The position numbers and the translations under genes were made by a program. Shown here in pieces: positions 35,265 through 45,047 of a DNA stretch of 64,000 nucleotides. This DNA comes from Gilliamella mensalis. Lineage in GTDB: Bacteria; Pseudomonadota; Gammaproteobacteria; Enterobacterales; Orbaceae. The notes under the pieces were generated by a model. The model did no database searches. It saw only the letters and a program-made list of their open reading frames with translations, and was not told the origin of the DNA. The stretch is from the NCBI RefSeq assembly GCF_900103085.1, contig NZ_FMWR01000014.1, forward strand, positions 186,001-250,000, in the 5' to 3' direction. Position 1 is the first letter of the stretch; the number at the start of each line of letters is the position of its first letter.

Positions 35265-35539
35265 GTTCATAAATTTTGTTCATAAAGCAAGTTTTGCTAC
35301 CGGCATACTCCAAGACTGAATAAATAACGATGATAACTATTATCTGCCGAAAACCTGTTTTTTTCTATAAAAAAGTTCAAGTAACTAATTTATTTTATTT
35401 AAGTTTAAATTAATCAAATAAACAAGCTATAACACGTTAAGCAAGTACATGCTATAACCTTTCTATCTGCATCTTGCAAAATTTATTCATCTAGTTTACC
35501 TTACTTATTCACATAAAACTAAATAAATAGAGCGTAAGC

Positions 35540-36532
35540 ATGACGATATCATTTAAAGAGCAGCAACAGCAAATTAGCTTTGTTAAGCAATTTTTTGCCA
35601 ATCAACTTGCCGAACGTTTATCACTCATCGAAGTGCAAGCACCATTACTAAGTAAAGTTGGTGATGGTATCCAAGATAATTTATCAGGCACTGAACATGC
35701 AGTCCAAGTTAAGGTAAAAGCAATACCTAATGCACAATATGAAGTAGTGCATTCACTCGCCAAATGGAAACGTAAGATTTTAAGTGATTACCACTTCCAA
35801 GTTGGTGAAGGTATTTACGCTAATATGAAAGCGTTACGCCCAGACGAAAATCAACTTTCCCCCATCCATTCGGTTTATGTTGATCAGTGGGATTGGGAAA
35901 AGGTAATTCGCCCTGAAGATCGCAATTTGACTTATCTCAAACAAACAGTTGACCATATTTACGCAGCTATTAAAGCGACCGAAAAAGTCGTGTCACAACA
36001 GTATCATCTTTCACGCTTTTTGCCCGAATCAATCACATTTATCGATAGTGAACAGCTGTTAAAACGTTACCCAAATTTATCACCCAAAGAACGCGAAAAC
36101 GCAATAACCAAAGAGCTTGGTGCGGTATTTTTAATTGGTATTGGTGGTAAGCTATCAAATAATGAAAAACACGACGAGCGTGCGCCCGACTATGATGATT
36201 GGAGTAGTGATAACGATTTAGGATCTAAAGGCTTAAATGGCGATATTTTGGTGTGGAATCCCATTTTAAATAGTGCTTTTGAGATTTCTTCAATGGGGAT
36301 TCGCGTCGATCCTGATACATTAAAGCGTCAATTAAAATTAACGCATGACGAAGATCGTTTGCAATTTTCATGGCATAAGGCATTAGTTAACGGTGATTTA
36401 TTACAAACCATTGGGGGCGGTATTGGTCAATCACGTTTAATAATGTTACTACTACAACAAAAACATATTGGTCAAGTGCAAGCGAGTGTATGGAGTGATG
36501 ATGTTAAAGCAAATTATAGTCATTTGTTATAA
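35540..36532 (+). CDS. asnA: Aspartate--ammonia ligase AsnA
   Basis: This 330-residue cytosolic enzyme makes asparagine from aspartate, ammonia and ATP. It is colinear with E. coli AsnA: '[48 protein letters not shown]', '[32 protein letters not shown]', and '[17 protein letters not shown]...[27 protein letters not shown]' of class-II-synthetase type. It is a single gene with a terminator after it. Confidence 0.98.
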   Translation: MTISFKEQQQQISFVKQFFANQLAERLSLIEVQAPLLSKVGDGIQDNLSGTEHAVQVKVKAIPNAQYEVVHSLAKWKRKILSDYHFQVGEGIYANMKALRPDENQLSPIHSVYVDQWDWEKVIRPEDRNLTYLKQTVDHIYAAIKATEKVVSQQYHLSRFLPESITFIDSEQLLKRYPNLSPKERENAITKELGAVFLIGIGGKLSNNEKHDERAPDYDDWSSDNDLGSKGLNGDILVWNPILNSAFEISSMGIRVDPDTLKRQLKLTHDEDRLQFSWHKALVNGDLLQTIGGGIGQSRLIMLLLQQKHIGQVQASVWSDDVKANYSHLL

Positions 36533-36549
36533 CTATACCACTTAAAACT

Positions 36550-36573
36550 ATAGGGCATTACGCCCTATTTTTT
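36550..36573 (+). terminator. Terminator after asnA
   Basis: ATAGGGC pairs with GCCCTAT around ATTAC, followed by TTTTT. Confidence 0.85.
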
Positions 36574-36644
36574 CTTCAAAAAGACTCTGATTAATTAGCT
36601 ACCAGTTATTCACTTGGTACTGATTCAGTATTTAGTAGTGCAGC

Positions 36645-37025
36645 TTAATCATTCGGATCATCCGGCACAGAAAAATCATCAAATTGATTTGATTGAGCAG
36701 GATTAATTGTTGATGATTGCACTTCATCAACGCTGTTTTGAGCATTTACATCTGTTACATTAGTTGGCTGATTTGGTTGCTTGTTTATTAATCTATCTGA
36801 GCGGACATAAATAATATTTTGGTGACCACGATCACAAGATCCCACAATTTTACCTTTAGCTTGTTGTGCTGACTTGTCTGCTGATTCTAATTTAAGTTGA
36901 AACTGCGATGGATCAACACCATTATTTTTGATTTTTTCAGCAATATTGGCGCTAATTTTGTCACAATTTGATGCTACTACCAACACAGGAAAAACTAGTA
37001 AAAAAACACCGATTAATTTTTTCAT
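36645..37025 (-). CDS. DUF1161 family periplasmic protein
   Basis: This 126-residue protein has a signal peptide (about 1-18, cleaved after VVA-S) and one DUF1161 domain: 'CDKISANIAEKIKNNGVDPSQFQLKLES', then 'AKGKIVGSCDRGHQNIIYVR'. The two cysteines (about 21 and 63) may form a disulfide. The C-terminal third is an acidic, low-complexity tail (NVTDVNAQNSVDEVQSS). The family has no known function. Shine-Dalgarno GGAGAGGAAG precedes the start. Confidence 0.8.
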   Translation of the reverse strand: MKKLIGVFLLVFPVLVVASNCDKISANIAEKIKNNGVDPSQFQLKLESADKSAQQAKGKIVGSCDRGHQNIIYVRSDRLINKQPNQPTNVTDVNAQNSVDEVQSSTINPAQSNQFDDFSVPDDPND

Positions 37026-37430
37026 TTTCTTCCTCTCCTTATAATTTATTTAATTATTAAATGCATTAACGTTATGTATCTTACTATCTTCTTTTTATAC
37101 GTAGTTAAAAATAGCCTGTCAGCATAGTTACACATCCTTAACACCTCCTTTTGTATTGGATGATGTTAAAGCAAGCCGATTAGCTCGATTTATTCACTGT
37201 ACAATTTAATAAGTGTTTAACAAACCTGTTAATAACTCAATAACTTTATGATTATTAACTCACTTCTTGATTGACTAATATTTAATCACTCAAAAAGTGA
37301 GTTAATTTTGATAAAAAAAGCAAATCTTTTTCTCAATTTGGCTGAAATTCTCTATTGCCATTGATAGTAAAAAAGACTGCAAAAAGCTACAACGATACAT
37401 AATTGATTACAATCAATTGCTTGATGCAAA
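37026..37430. other. Spacer, no gene seen
   Basis: No open frame of note. AACTCACTT (37257-37265) and AAGTGAGTT (37295-37303) could pair over a 29-base loop, but no T tract follows. Confidence 0.4.
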
Positions 37431-37694
37431 TTACAAAGCAGTAACAAAGGCAATTAAACCAAAAAATACGCCCGGTGAATTGGCAATTGCAATTGGCCAA
37501 TCTTTCTTCTCTCTCAATAAACCATAGCAGACCCAAAGTGAACAGTTAATAGCAGCTGCTAATGGTTGGGTAGGGTTTGATTTAAATCCATGTAAATTAT
37601 CAATGATTTGTGGAATATAAGAAACATACATTCCTAATGATGCAACCGTAGCTATAATCCCTAAAATACGAAAAGCCTTTGGTGAAAGATGCAA
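37431..37694 (-). CDS. SemiSWEET-type sugar transporter
   Basis: This 87-residue protein has three membrane helices (about 8-28, 42-60 and 66-86), the size of bacterial SemiSWEETs, which dimerise to carry sugars. The signature is present: 'LGIIATVASLGMYVSYIPQIIDNLHGFKSNPTQPLAAAINCSLWVCYGLLREKKDWPIAIANSPGVFFGLIAF', with the PQ motif in YIPQI and the conserved Asn in the third helix. It is a single gene. The substrate is unknown; sucrose or glucose is likely by family. Confidence 0.85.
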   Translation of the reverse strand: MHLSPKAFRILGIIATVASLGMYVSYIPQIIDNLHGFKSNPTQPLAAAINCSLWVCYGLLREKKDWPIAIANSPGVFFGLIAFVTAL

Positions 37695-38357
37695 AATTGC
37701 CTCCTAATATCATTTATAACTTATCATTTTATACTGTTGATTATAACCAGTTAAGATACAGTCAGTAAACTATTAGCTAGGATTAAACTGTGTAAGTAGG
37801 CTTAAAATAAGACAGCCATTAACTCATGGTTGACTTATGCTCTAATATTATTTATATATAATTTAAATTTAATCATTTAGTTATAAAAACTTTATTAGTT
37901 GTAGCATGGCATGATAACCAATTACAAGGCGTAACTAAATTCAATGATTGTTTAAACAATCATAATTTTACTCAACCACAACATCAACTATTTAACTTAA
38001 CCTAGTTTGTTTTACTGATAAATCAAAAGGGATAAAATGTTTATTCACTGCATGATTTGGTAAGACCGCATAAACCTGTCGACAGCTAAGTAATATATTA
38101 ATTATTTTTAAATAGTTAAATATTCCCTCTTGACAACGATTCTATTCTTACTAAAAAGTCGCTTTTTTAACTTTTGTAATAGACTTGCTGAATAAAGAGG
38201 TGATGATTGGCATAACAATCGAGGCAAGTATATCAGGGGTTTGATTTTAAATGCCAAACAAAAGAATAAATAATTGGTTCAATATTTGCTAACAGCAACT
38301 AAAATGTTATCAAATAAAATAAAAAGCTAGTAGATTATATTTGTGACAACCTATTTT
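37695..38357. other. Long AT-rich spacer with a 20-base palindrome
   Basis: No gene is seen. ATGATTGTTTAAACAATCAT at 37944-37963 is a perfect palindrome and may be a protein-binding site. The rest shows no clear signals. Confidence 0.4.
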
Positions 38358-39761
38358 TTACCTAACCAATAGCGGTTCAAAATGACCATAGCTAAATCTA
38401 ATTGTTCCAAGGTTATCACCAAAATCGGCTCCTTGAGATACGATCACACCATTTAATAACAATTGATTAAGTAGTGCTAATTCTTGAGCTACCGTGTTTA
38501 CCGACAAATGAGCATACAAATGAAAGCCACCTAGCGGCGCTTGATACACAATATCACCACCAAAATAGCAATCTAACCATTGCATTAACTGCTTGGCTTT
38601 AATTTGTAGTGCTTGTCGTAACTGTTGTTGATGAACTAAGTGATAATGTTGCAAATATTCTTGGGCTAATAATTGTGGCAATATACTTAAACCGGAATCA
38701 ATGTGTTGCCGAATTTTAGCCAAATTTTCGATGATACTAGGCGGGGCGATCATCCATCCGATACGAATATTTCTCCCAATATATTTTGATAGCGATCCTA
38801 AATAGATAACTTGATTATGCTGATCCCATTTTTTAATGGGCGATATTGCCAAATCAGGTTTAAATGCTAAAGCACTATAAGCATCATCTTCAACAATGCC
38901 GATACATTGAGAGCGGCAAAAAGCCAGTATTGCTTGCTTTCGCTTATCACTCATAACAAAACCGGTCGGATTTTGAAAAATGGGATTCAAAAACAACCAT
39001 TTAATTTGATGTTGCTGCACACAATTAGCTAAGCTTTCAAGCGTAATCCCCTCATTATCGCACACAATACCATACAAACGTAAGCCTGCCGCTTGAAACA
39101 GAGGTAATGAGTAAAAATAAGAAGGAGACTCAATTCCAACCGCATCACCAGGTTTAAGTAACCCCTGCGTAATTAGAAACAACGATTGCTGTGTACCCGA
39201 TGTAATTAAAATTTCATTAATATCAACTCGCATGGCAAACTGCGCTTGCATATAAAGCGCAATTTGTGTTTTAAGCGATGGCAAACCTAATTGTAGTGCA
39301 TCGCTGTTTTTTTCGTGCATAATCAGTTCATTTAACGAAGTATTTGGTAGCTGTAGTTTAGGGATTAAATTGGTTGGCAAATCGCCATTAGCTAAATCGC
39401 AAATATGCGGTTGTTGTGCTCGAACTTGCGCTACTTTTTGTTGATAAAACGATTGTTTATTTTGATAAAAATGCGCAGGTAACCGCCAATTAATTGATGA
39501 ATACGCTTGCACTCCCCACTTTTGATGATTTACATAAGTACCACTTCCTTGGCGCCGGATCAGCACACCACGTTCAGTTAACAGCTCAAGCGCATGCACA
39601 ACCGTTGAGCGATTGATACCCAATTTTTTTGCTAGTTCGCGTTCTGAAGGTAGCCTTTCACCCACAATCAATACGCCCTGCTCAATATAGAGTTCGATAA
39701 GTTGCGTGACTTTTTTAAAAAGTGATCCGGTAAATTGTACCAGTGTCTGTTTATTCCACAT
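38358..39761 (-). CDS. pdxR: MocR-type regulator PdxR
   Basis: This 467-residue protein joins an N-terminal GntR winged helix (about 14-78: 'VLIVGERLPSERELAKKLGINRSTVVHALELLTERGVLIRRQGSGTYV') to an aminotransferase-fold domain that binds pyridoxal phosphate. The PLP lysine is Lys326 in LGSLSKYIGRNIRIGWM; 'LITSGTQQSLFLITQGLL' and 'EDDAYSALAF' are also typical. It is divergent from pdxST, the arrangement of PdxR, which activates these genes when PLP is low. Binding sites probably lie in 39800-39865, where TCCAGAAATTGG and TCCAATTGG occur. Confidence 0.9.
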   Translation of the reverse strand: MWNKQTLVQFTGSLFKKVTQLIELYIEQGVLIVGERLPSERELAKKLGINRSTVVHALELLTERGVLIRRQGSGTYVNHQKWGVQAYSSINWRLPAHFYQNKQSFYQQKVAQVRAQQPHICDLANGDLPTNLIPKLQLPNTSLNELIMHEKNSDALQLGLPSLKTQIALYMQAQFAMRVDINEILITSGTQQSLFLITQGLLKPGDAVGIESPSYFYSLPLFQAAGLRLYGIVCDNEGITLESLANCVQQHQIKWLFLNPIFQNPTGFVMSDKRKQAILAFCRSQCIGIVEDDAYSALAFKPDLAISPIKKWDQHNQVIYLGSLSKYIGRNIRIGWMIAPPSIIENLAKIRQHIDSGLSILPQLLAQEYLQHYHLVHQQQLRQALQIKAKQLMQWLDCYFGGDIVYQAPLGGFHLYAHLSVNTVAQELALLNQLLLNGVIVSQGADFGDNLGTIRFSYGHFEPLLVR

Positions 39762-39939
39762 GGTTGTTTTATTTTAACAGTATTGGCAGCTTGCTTTGTG
39801 CGTTTCGATACGTCAAATTAGCTCCAGAAATTGGATGGCTTTATTATAGTCCAATTGGCTGTTTTTTGCTGAGCTTTATTTTTGAATAATATTGCAAATG
39901 TCAAAATATTATCATTATTGATTTAAACAGGAGCAAAAA

Positions 39940-40827
39940 ATGAACCAAGTCATAGGCACACAAACTGTTAAACGTGGCATGGCACAAATGCAAAAAGGTG
40001 GCGTCATTATGGACGTTGTTAATGCTGAGCAAGCAAAAATTGCCGAGCAAGCAGGTGCTGTTGCGGTAATGGCTTTAGAGCGAGTGCCTTCAGATATCCG
40101 CGCAGCTGGTGGCGTTGCTCGAATGGCTGATCCAACTATTGTTGAACAAGTCATGAACGCTGTTACCATACCTGTTATGGCTAAAGCTCGCATTGGGCAC
40201 ATTGTTGAAGCCCGTATTTTAGAATCAATGGGGGTTGATTATATTGATGAAAGTGAAGTATTAACCCCTGCTGATGAACAGTATCACCTACTCAAAGAAG
40301 AATTTACCGTACCATTTGTTTGTGGTTGTCGTGATCTGGGCGAAGCGCTACGCCGAATTGGCGAAGGTGCATCTATGCTACGCACCAAAGGTGAACCCGG
40401 CACCGGCAACATTGTTGAGGCCGTGCGCCATATGCGTAAAGTCAATGAACAAATTCGCCAAGTTGCTAACAAATCGAAAGATGAATTAATGACTTTTGCC
40501 AAAGAGATAGGCGCACCTTATGAGCTAGTGTTGCAAATCAAACAGTTAAAAAAACTACCTGTCGTTAACTTTGCCGCAGGCGGCATAGCAACCCCAGCCG
40601 ATGCGGCACTTATGATGCAATTGGGTGCTGACGGTGTTTTTGTTGGATCAGGTATTTTTAAATCGCAAAATCCAGAGAAATTTGCCAAAGCCATCGTACA
40701 AGCCACCAGTTATTTTGATGATTATCCACGTTTAGCACAGCTTTCAAAAGGCTTGGGCGAAGCAATGAAAGGTATTGAAATCAGCACGCTAGCGCCGTCA
40801 AACAGAATGCAAGATCGAGGCTGGTAA
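39940..40827 (+). CDS. pdxS: PLP synthase lyase subunit PdxS
   Basis: This 295-residue TIM-barrel enzyme makes pyridoxal phosphate from ribose 5-phosphate, glyceraldehyde 3-phosphate and ammonia delivered by PdxT. It is highly conserved: '[54 protein letters not shown]', '[36 protein letters not shown]' with the active-site lysine, and '[21 protein letters not shown]'. Shine-Dalgarno AGGAG lies 8 bases before the ATG. Its stop overlaps the pdxT start (TAATG). This pathway differs from the PdxA/PdxJ route of E. coli. Confidence 0.98.
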   Translation: MNQVIGTQTVKRGMAQMQKGGVIMDVVNAEQAKIAEQAGAVAVMALERVPSDIRAAGGVARMADPTIVEQVMNAVTIPVMAKARIGHIVEARILESMGVDYIDESEVLTPADEQYHLLKEEFTVPFVCGCRDLGEALRRIGEGASMLRTKGEPGTGNIVEAVRHMRKVNEQIRQVANKSKDELMTFAKEIGAPYELVLQIKQLKKLPVVNFAAGGIATPADAALMMQLGADGVFVGSGIFKSQNPEKFAKAIVQATSYFDDYPRLAQLSKGLGEAMKGIEISTLAPSNRMQDRGW

Positions 40828-41420
40828 TGACGCAATCATCCACACAAAGTCATATAAAACATATTGGGGTACTCAACTTTCAAGGTGCGGTGAGTGAACA
40901 TATCACTATGCTAAATAGTATCGACAATATACAAGCGACTTTAGTGCAAAAACCCGAACATTTAACCAAGCTAAACGGTTTAATCATCCCCGGAGGCGAA
41001 TCCACCACAATTAGCCGTTTAATCAAACAAAATGGACTTGTAGCGCCTATAAAACAATTTGCCAAGCAAGGCAAAGGTGTTTTAGGCACCTGCGCAGGGC
41101 TTGTGCTTTGTGGGCAAACAACAACCCATAACGAAGTCGAATTGTTGGGTTTAATCGATATTTGTATTGAACGAAATGGTTTTGGTCGACAGGTTAACAG
41201 CTTTGAAACAAATTTAGATATCCCCCCTATTGGGCAACAAATTCCTGCGGTGTTTATTCGTGCACCTTATATTGCCACAGCAGGAAAAGGCATTGAGCAA
41301 CTGGCATTTGTCGATCAGCACTGTATTATGGCACAGCAAAATAACATCTTAGTTTGCGCCTTTCATCCCGAACTAACAACCGATAATCGTATTATGCATT
41401 ACTTTGTTGATAGATGTTAG
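40827..41420 (+). CDS. pdxT: PLP synthase glutaminase subunit PdxT
   Basis: This 197-residue class-I glutaminase frees ammonia from glutamine for PdxS. The triad is visible: Cys89 in GTCAGL, His180 and Glu182 in FHPELT; the PGGEST oxyanion segment (55-60) is also present. It is translationally coupled to pdxS. The gene ends 14 bases before the first repeat of a CRISPR array oriented the other way. Confidence 0.97.
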   Translation: MTQSSTQSHIKHIGVLNFQGAVSEHITMLNSIDNIQATLVQKPEHLTKLNGLIIPGGESTTISRLIKQNGLVAPIKQFAKQGKGVLGTCAGLVLCGQTTTHNEVELLGLIDICIERNGFGRQVNSFETNLDIPPIGQQIPAVFIRAPYIATAGKGIEQLAFVDQHCIMAQQNNILVCAFHPELTTDNRIMHYFVDRC

Positions 41421-41434
41421 AATAAATAAAGGAT

Positions 41435-42002
41435 TTTCTAAACCGCCTATGCGGCGGTGAACATGTATAAAAACACAATTTTGGACTGGCTACATTTCTA
41501 AACCGCCTATGCGGCGGTGAACGTTCATTTTTCGCGGTTGTAAAAATTTGCCTATTTCTAAACCGCCTATGCGGCGGTGAACTAATAAATCCCGCCTCTC
41601 CCCCATACCGCCTATTTCTAAACCGCCTATGCGGCGGTGAACCGAAGCCTATTTTTCGATTGTGTAGTAATTGTTTTCTAAACCGCCTATGCGGCGGTGA
41701 ACATTTTAATAAAGACAGTTCAGCACATTTAACGTTTCTAAACCGCCTATGCGGCGGTGAACTTGATCTTACGTCGCTACTATTTACCCGCGGATTTCTA
41801 AACCGCCTATGCGGCGGTGAACAAAACAAACCTTTTAGTTTTAGTTTTAGGTTATTTCTAAACCGCCTATGCGGCGGTGAACAGTAAATATGCCTCACGA
41901 AATATGCAGGTATATTTCTAAACCGCCTATGCGGCGGTGAACGATGCTTTAGATAAAAAATTCAGTCGAGCAATTTTCTAAACCGCCTATGCGGCGGTGA
42001 AC
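41435..42002 (-). CRISPR. I-F-type CRISPR array, ten repeats, nine spacers
   Basis: Ten identical 28-base repeats start every 60 bases from 41435 to 41975, with nine spacers of 32 bases. On the minus strand a repeat starts GTTCACCGCCGCATAGGCGG and ends TTTAGAAA, with stem CCGCC/GGCGG, as in type I-F. The leader is at the right (42003 onward), so crRNA is made leftward. Full identity of all repeats suggests the array is fairly recent or maintained. No spacer was seen to match this window by eye. No cas genes lie nearby. Confidence 0.97.
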
Positions 42003-42215
42003 TAGAAGCGAACATACTATAACCCCTGTATTACAAAAGGCAAATAGGATTTTTGTTTTTAAAAACCCTTTTTTGGGGAGCTTTTATAATTTATTGTTTT
42101 TATTATATTTTATTTTTAGTTAAAAAAAAGGGTTGGTAGGATTTTGGTTATGTCGATATTAAGTATATTTGTTACGCAAAAACCATTCAGGTAATGAATT
42201 GATTTTATTTGATTT
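42003..42215 (-). promoter_or_regulatory. CRISPR leader of the main array
   Basis: Starts CTAGAAGCGAACATACTATA at the last repeat and matches the leader of the short array, including GGCAAATAGGATTT and the inverted pair AACCCTTTTTT (42064-42074) / AAAAAAAAGGGTT (42122-42134). Farther out, ATTGATTTTATTT near 42198-42210 has a counterpart at the relic locus (about 52815-52830). Confidence 0.75.
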
Positions 42216-42292
42216 TTTTAAGGCAATATAAACAGTGAAAAATTAATGACAAAAACAACTAAAAAAAATCTTAGCTAATAGATAGCTCCGAT

Positions 42293-42322
42293 TTGCTGCT
42301 GCATGCTGATAACTGTTATAAT
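42293..42322 (+). promoter_or_regulatory. Putative promoter of yffB-dapE
   Basis: TTGCTG (42293-42298) and TATAAT (42317-42322) are 18 bases apart, 34 bases before the yffB start. Confidence 0.5.
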
Positions 42323-42355
42323 CTTCTCATATTTTTCAGACTTGGATCACTGATT

Positions 42356-42712
42356 ATGTACATAATCTATGGTATTAAAAACTGCAATACGATGAAAAAG
42401 GCTTTTACTTGGCTTGATGATCATCACATAACTTATCAATTCCATAATTATAAAACCGATGGTCTGTCGGCAGAGCTTTTAGATACTTTTTTACAATTGG
42501 TAGATTGGCAAAGTTTGCTTAATACCCGTGGTACCACTTGGCGTAAGTTAGATGAATCTGTCCGCGCACAGGTTGATAATGAACAAGCAGCTAAACAGAT
42601 TATGTTAGCTAATCCATCTATCTTAAAACGCCCTTTACTTATTGATGATAAACTTGCTTTGCTAGGGTTTTCAAACGAGCTTTATTCCCAATTTATTTCA
42701 CAATCTAAATAA
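42356..42712 (+). CDS. yffB: ArsC/Spx-family protein YffB
   Basis: This 118-residue thioredoxin-fold protein matches E. coli YffB. The ATG at 42356 ([21 protein letters not shown]) is chosen over an upstream in-frame start because it fits the family length. Seen are the single active-site Cys (IKNCNT), '[41 protein letters not shown]' and '[18 protein letters not shown]'. It is an arsenate-reductase-like glutathione-linked protein without a proven role. It lies 14 bases before dapE, as in E. coli. Confidence 0.93.
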   Translation: MYIIYGIKNCNTMKKAFTWLDDHHITYQFHNYKTDGLSAELLDTFLQLVDWQSLLNTRGTTWRKLDESVRAQVDNEQAAKQIMLANPSILKRPLLIDDKLALLGFSNELYSQFISQSK

Positions 42713-42726
42713 AAATCGAGACCATT

Positions 42727-43869
42727 ATGAATGAACCTGTTATTGTGCTAACCAAAGCGCTCATTGCTGAGAAATCAATAAGTCCTGACGATAAAAACTG
42801 TCAAAAAATGATTATTGAGCGATTAAAACCACTCGGTTTTATTATTGAAGAAGTCAATATTGGGCAAACCAAGAACTTATGGGCCTATCATGGCAATAAT
42901 GCTACCGGCAAAACATTGATGTTTGCCGGACATACTGATGTTGTGCCAGCCGGTGATGAAAGCAAATGGTGTTATCCACCTTTTTCGCCAACGATTGATG
43001 AAAATGGCATACTTTATGGTCGTGGTGCATCGGATATGAAAAGTGGCGTTGCTGCTATGGTTTGTGCAGCAGAGGATTTTGTTAAACAACATCCGAATCA
43101 CGCTGGGCGCGTCGCCTTTTTAATCACATCGGATGAAGAAGCGGATGCCGCCGATGGCACAATTAAAGTGGTCGATTTGCTCATTAAGCGCCAAGAGCGT
43201 GTTGATTATTGCATTGTAGGTGAACCATCAAGCGATGTGGTACTTGGCGACCAGATTAAAAATGGACGCCGCGGTTCACTAACAGCTAATTTAATTATAC
43301 ATGGCATTCAAGGTCATGTGGCTTACCCTCACCTTGCCGATAACCCTGTGCATCGTTTCGCCCCTGCATTAAATGAATTGGTTAACACTGTTTGGGATGA
43401 AGGGAATCAATACTTTCCGCAAACAACAATGCAAATTGCCAATATTAATGGAGGTACTGGTGCTGAAAACGTCGTGCCAGGTGATCTGAAAGTACAATTT
43501 AACTTTCGTTATAGTAGCGAACTGACTGATATCGCAATTAAAACGCGCGTGGAACAGATTTTACAAAAACATAATTTACACTATACGTTAGCTTGGCGAT
43601 TATCAGGACATCCTTTTTTAACTCCCCAAGGCGAACTGACCAACGCAGCAGCGAGTGCCATTAAGGAGTTGACCAATATTGAGACCAAACTATCGACCAG
43701 TGGTGGCACATCGGACGGGCGCTTTATTGCTAAAATGGGATGTCAAGTGATCGAACTTGGAGTACTTAACAAGACCATTCACAAAGTCAATGAAAACGCT
43801 AATTGCCAAGATATTATTACTTTAACTGCAATTTATAACCGTATTTTAGAAAAATTATTATTGGCATAA
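42727..43869 (+). CDS. dapE: Succinyl-diaminopimelate desuccinylase DapE
   Basis: This 380-residue dizinc hydrolase removes succinate from N-succinyl-LL-diaminopimelate in the lysine and peptidoglycan pathway. Metal ligands are visible: His in [12 protein letters not shown], Asp in [13 protein letters not shown], Glu-Glu in [12 protein letters not shown], Glu in VGEPSS, and the last His in [10 protein letters not shown]. It is colinear with E. coli DapE (375). dapA, another gene of this pathway, is also in the window. Confidence 0.98.
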   Translation: MNEPVIVLTKALIAEKSISPDDKNCQKMIIERLKPLGFIIEEVNIGQTKNLWAYHGNNATGKTLMFAGHTDVVPAGDESKWCYPPFSPTIDENGILYGRGASDMKSGVAAMVCAAEDFVKQHPNHAGRVAFLITSDEEADAADGTIKVVDLLIKRQERVDYCIVGEPSSDVVLGDQIKNGRRGSLTANLIIHGIQGHVAYPHLADNPVHRFAPALNELVNTVWDEGNQYFPQTTMQIANINGGTGAENVVPGDLKVQFNFRYSSELTDIAIKTRVEQILQKHNLHYTLAWRLSGHPFLTPQGELTNAAASAIKELTNIETKLSTSGGTSDGRFIAKMGCQVIELGVLNKTIHKVNENANCQDIITLTAIYNRILEKLLLA

Positions 43870-43914
43870 CTATTATAACTTGGTGGTATCGGTTTTAACT
43901 TAAAAGGAAAGACT

Positions 43915-44106
43915 ATGGCGTGGCTTAAAGATTATTGGTGGATAATTGTAGTTATTTTAATTGGGATTTTTATTAATACCATTAAAGCACTGAACCGATT
44001 GGGTTATAAAGCATATCTTGAAAAAAAGAAAGGGATAAAACCTATCCCTTATCAAGATGATGACGACGATGATTGGCCGTCAACAAATTCAACGAAAAAA
44101 AAGTAG
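43915..44106 (+). CDS. ypfN: UPF0370 small membrane protein YpfN
   Basis: This 63-residue protein has one N-terminal membrane helix (about 7-27, YWWIIVVILIGIFINTIKAL) and an acidic C-terminus (DDDDDDWPSTN), the layout of E. coli YpfN, also found after dapE. Function is unknown. A Shine-Dalgarno AAAGGAAAG precedes the start. Confidence 0.9.
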   Translation: MAWLKDYWWIIVVILIGIFINTIKALNRLGYKAYLEKKKGIKPIPYQDDDDDDWPSTNSTKKK

Positions 44107-44114
44107 CACTTACT

Positions 44115-44963
44115 TTAACGAAAATCTTGGCTACGGCTGTCAAATAGTGCTTGATGACGGTAGCGATCAACCCACATTGCTGTTGCGCCGCAAACCGCAA
44201 TAGGCATAACAATTAAATTAAGCACTGGCACCATAGTAAAAAAGCTGACTAATATGCCAAAGGTTAAATTATCGGCCCGATCTTGTTTAAGTAATTCGCG
44301 CATACGATGAAAGGTAATTTTGTGGTTATCAAAAGCATAGTCGGCATATTGAATATTAATTTGCCAAGCGGTAAATAAAAACCATACCACTGGTGTAACC
44401 GATTGTCCAATAACAGGAATAAAATACGTCATCAGTATCGGTATTGCCCACAATAGGTAATTTTTCAGTTTTTGTAGTTCACGACCCAAAATACGAGGAA
44501 GATCTTTAATAATGCTAATCCATGACAGATCTGCTGCGGGGATGCCCGTTAACTGCGCTTCGACTTGTTCGGCCAATATACCATTAAAAGGTGCGGCTAT
44601 AATATTGGTTACTGTACTAAAGAAGTAGCAAAATAAAATAGCTAGCATTAAAATAACGATAAAAACAATGAGATAACCTAGCCAATGTAGCCAGCTTGGC
44701 ATATACGCAACGCCCCTATCCACCATGCCCGATATAGAGGTAAAAAACCAATAAAATAGTGCCGACATAACCACTATATTGGCAATTAACGGTAAAAAAA
44801 CAAATCGCTTAATCCCCGGACTAAACGCCAACGACCAACCTTTAAAAAAGTATTCAATTCCTGTTGTGGGTTGATTTTTTGGATTGTGGCTACTTGACTG
44901 GTTGTATGTTTGATTTTGCGAATAGCGATGTTGCATCTGATTTTCTAATTTATTGTGCATCAC
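44115..44963 (-). CDS. cysZ: Sulfate transporter CysZ
   Basis: This 282-residue inner-membrane protein takes up sulfate for cysteine synthesis. After a polar N-terminal extension of about 30 residues (Q, N and S-rich, longer than in E. coli) come 'GIEYFFKGWSLAFSPGIKRFVFLPLIANIVVM', 'YFFSTVTNIIAAPFNGILAEQVEAQLTG', and 'FDNHKITFHRMRELL' then 'MPIAVCGATAMWVDRYRHQ', all shared with E. coli CysZ. About four to six membrane segments. It converges on ypfN. Confidence 0.95.
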   Translation of the reverse strand: MMHNKLENQMQHRYSQNQTYNQSSSHNPKNQPTTGIEYFFKGWSLAFSPGIKRFVFLPLIANIVVMSALFYWFFTSISGMVDRGVAYMPSWLHWLGYLIVFIVILMLAILFCYFFSTVTNIIAAPFNGILAEQVEAQLTGIPAADLSWISIIKDLPRILGRELQKLKNYLLWAIPILMTYFIPVIGQSVTPVVWFLFTAWQINIQYADYAFDNHKITFHRMRELLKQDRADNLTFGILVSFFTMVPVLNLIVMPIAVCGATAMWVDRYRHQALFDSRSQDFR

Positions 44964-45047
44964 ATTCAGTTCCTTTTAAATTAAAACGCATTGAGTTAAA
45001 ACATGATGACTATTGTAAACATACCGCTTAATAACCTGCAATGGTGA

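Noticed and set aside
41392-41898. Open frames of 168 (minus) and 75 (plus) codons with repeated SPPHRRFR or FLNRLCGGE blocks
   Set aside because: They are the CRISPR repeats read as protein; the 60-base period keeps the frame open.
41435-42002. Spacers that might target the prophage in this window
   Set aside because: All eleven spacers of the two arrays were compared by eye with the prophage genes; no convincing match was seen. A computed search would be needed to exclude partial matches.
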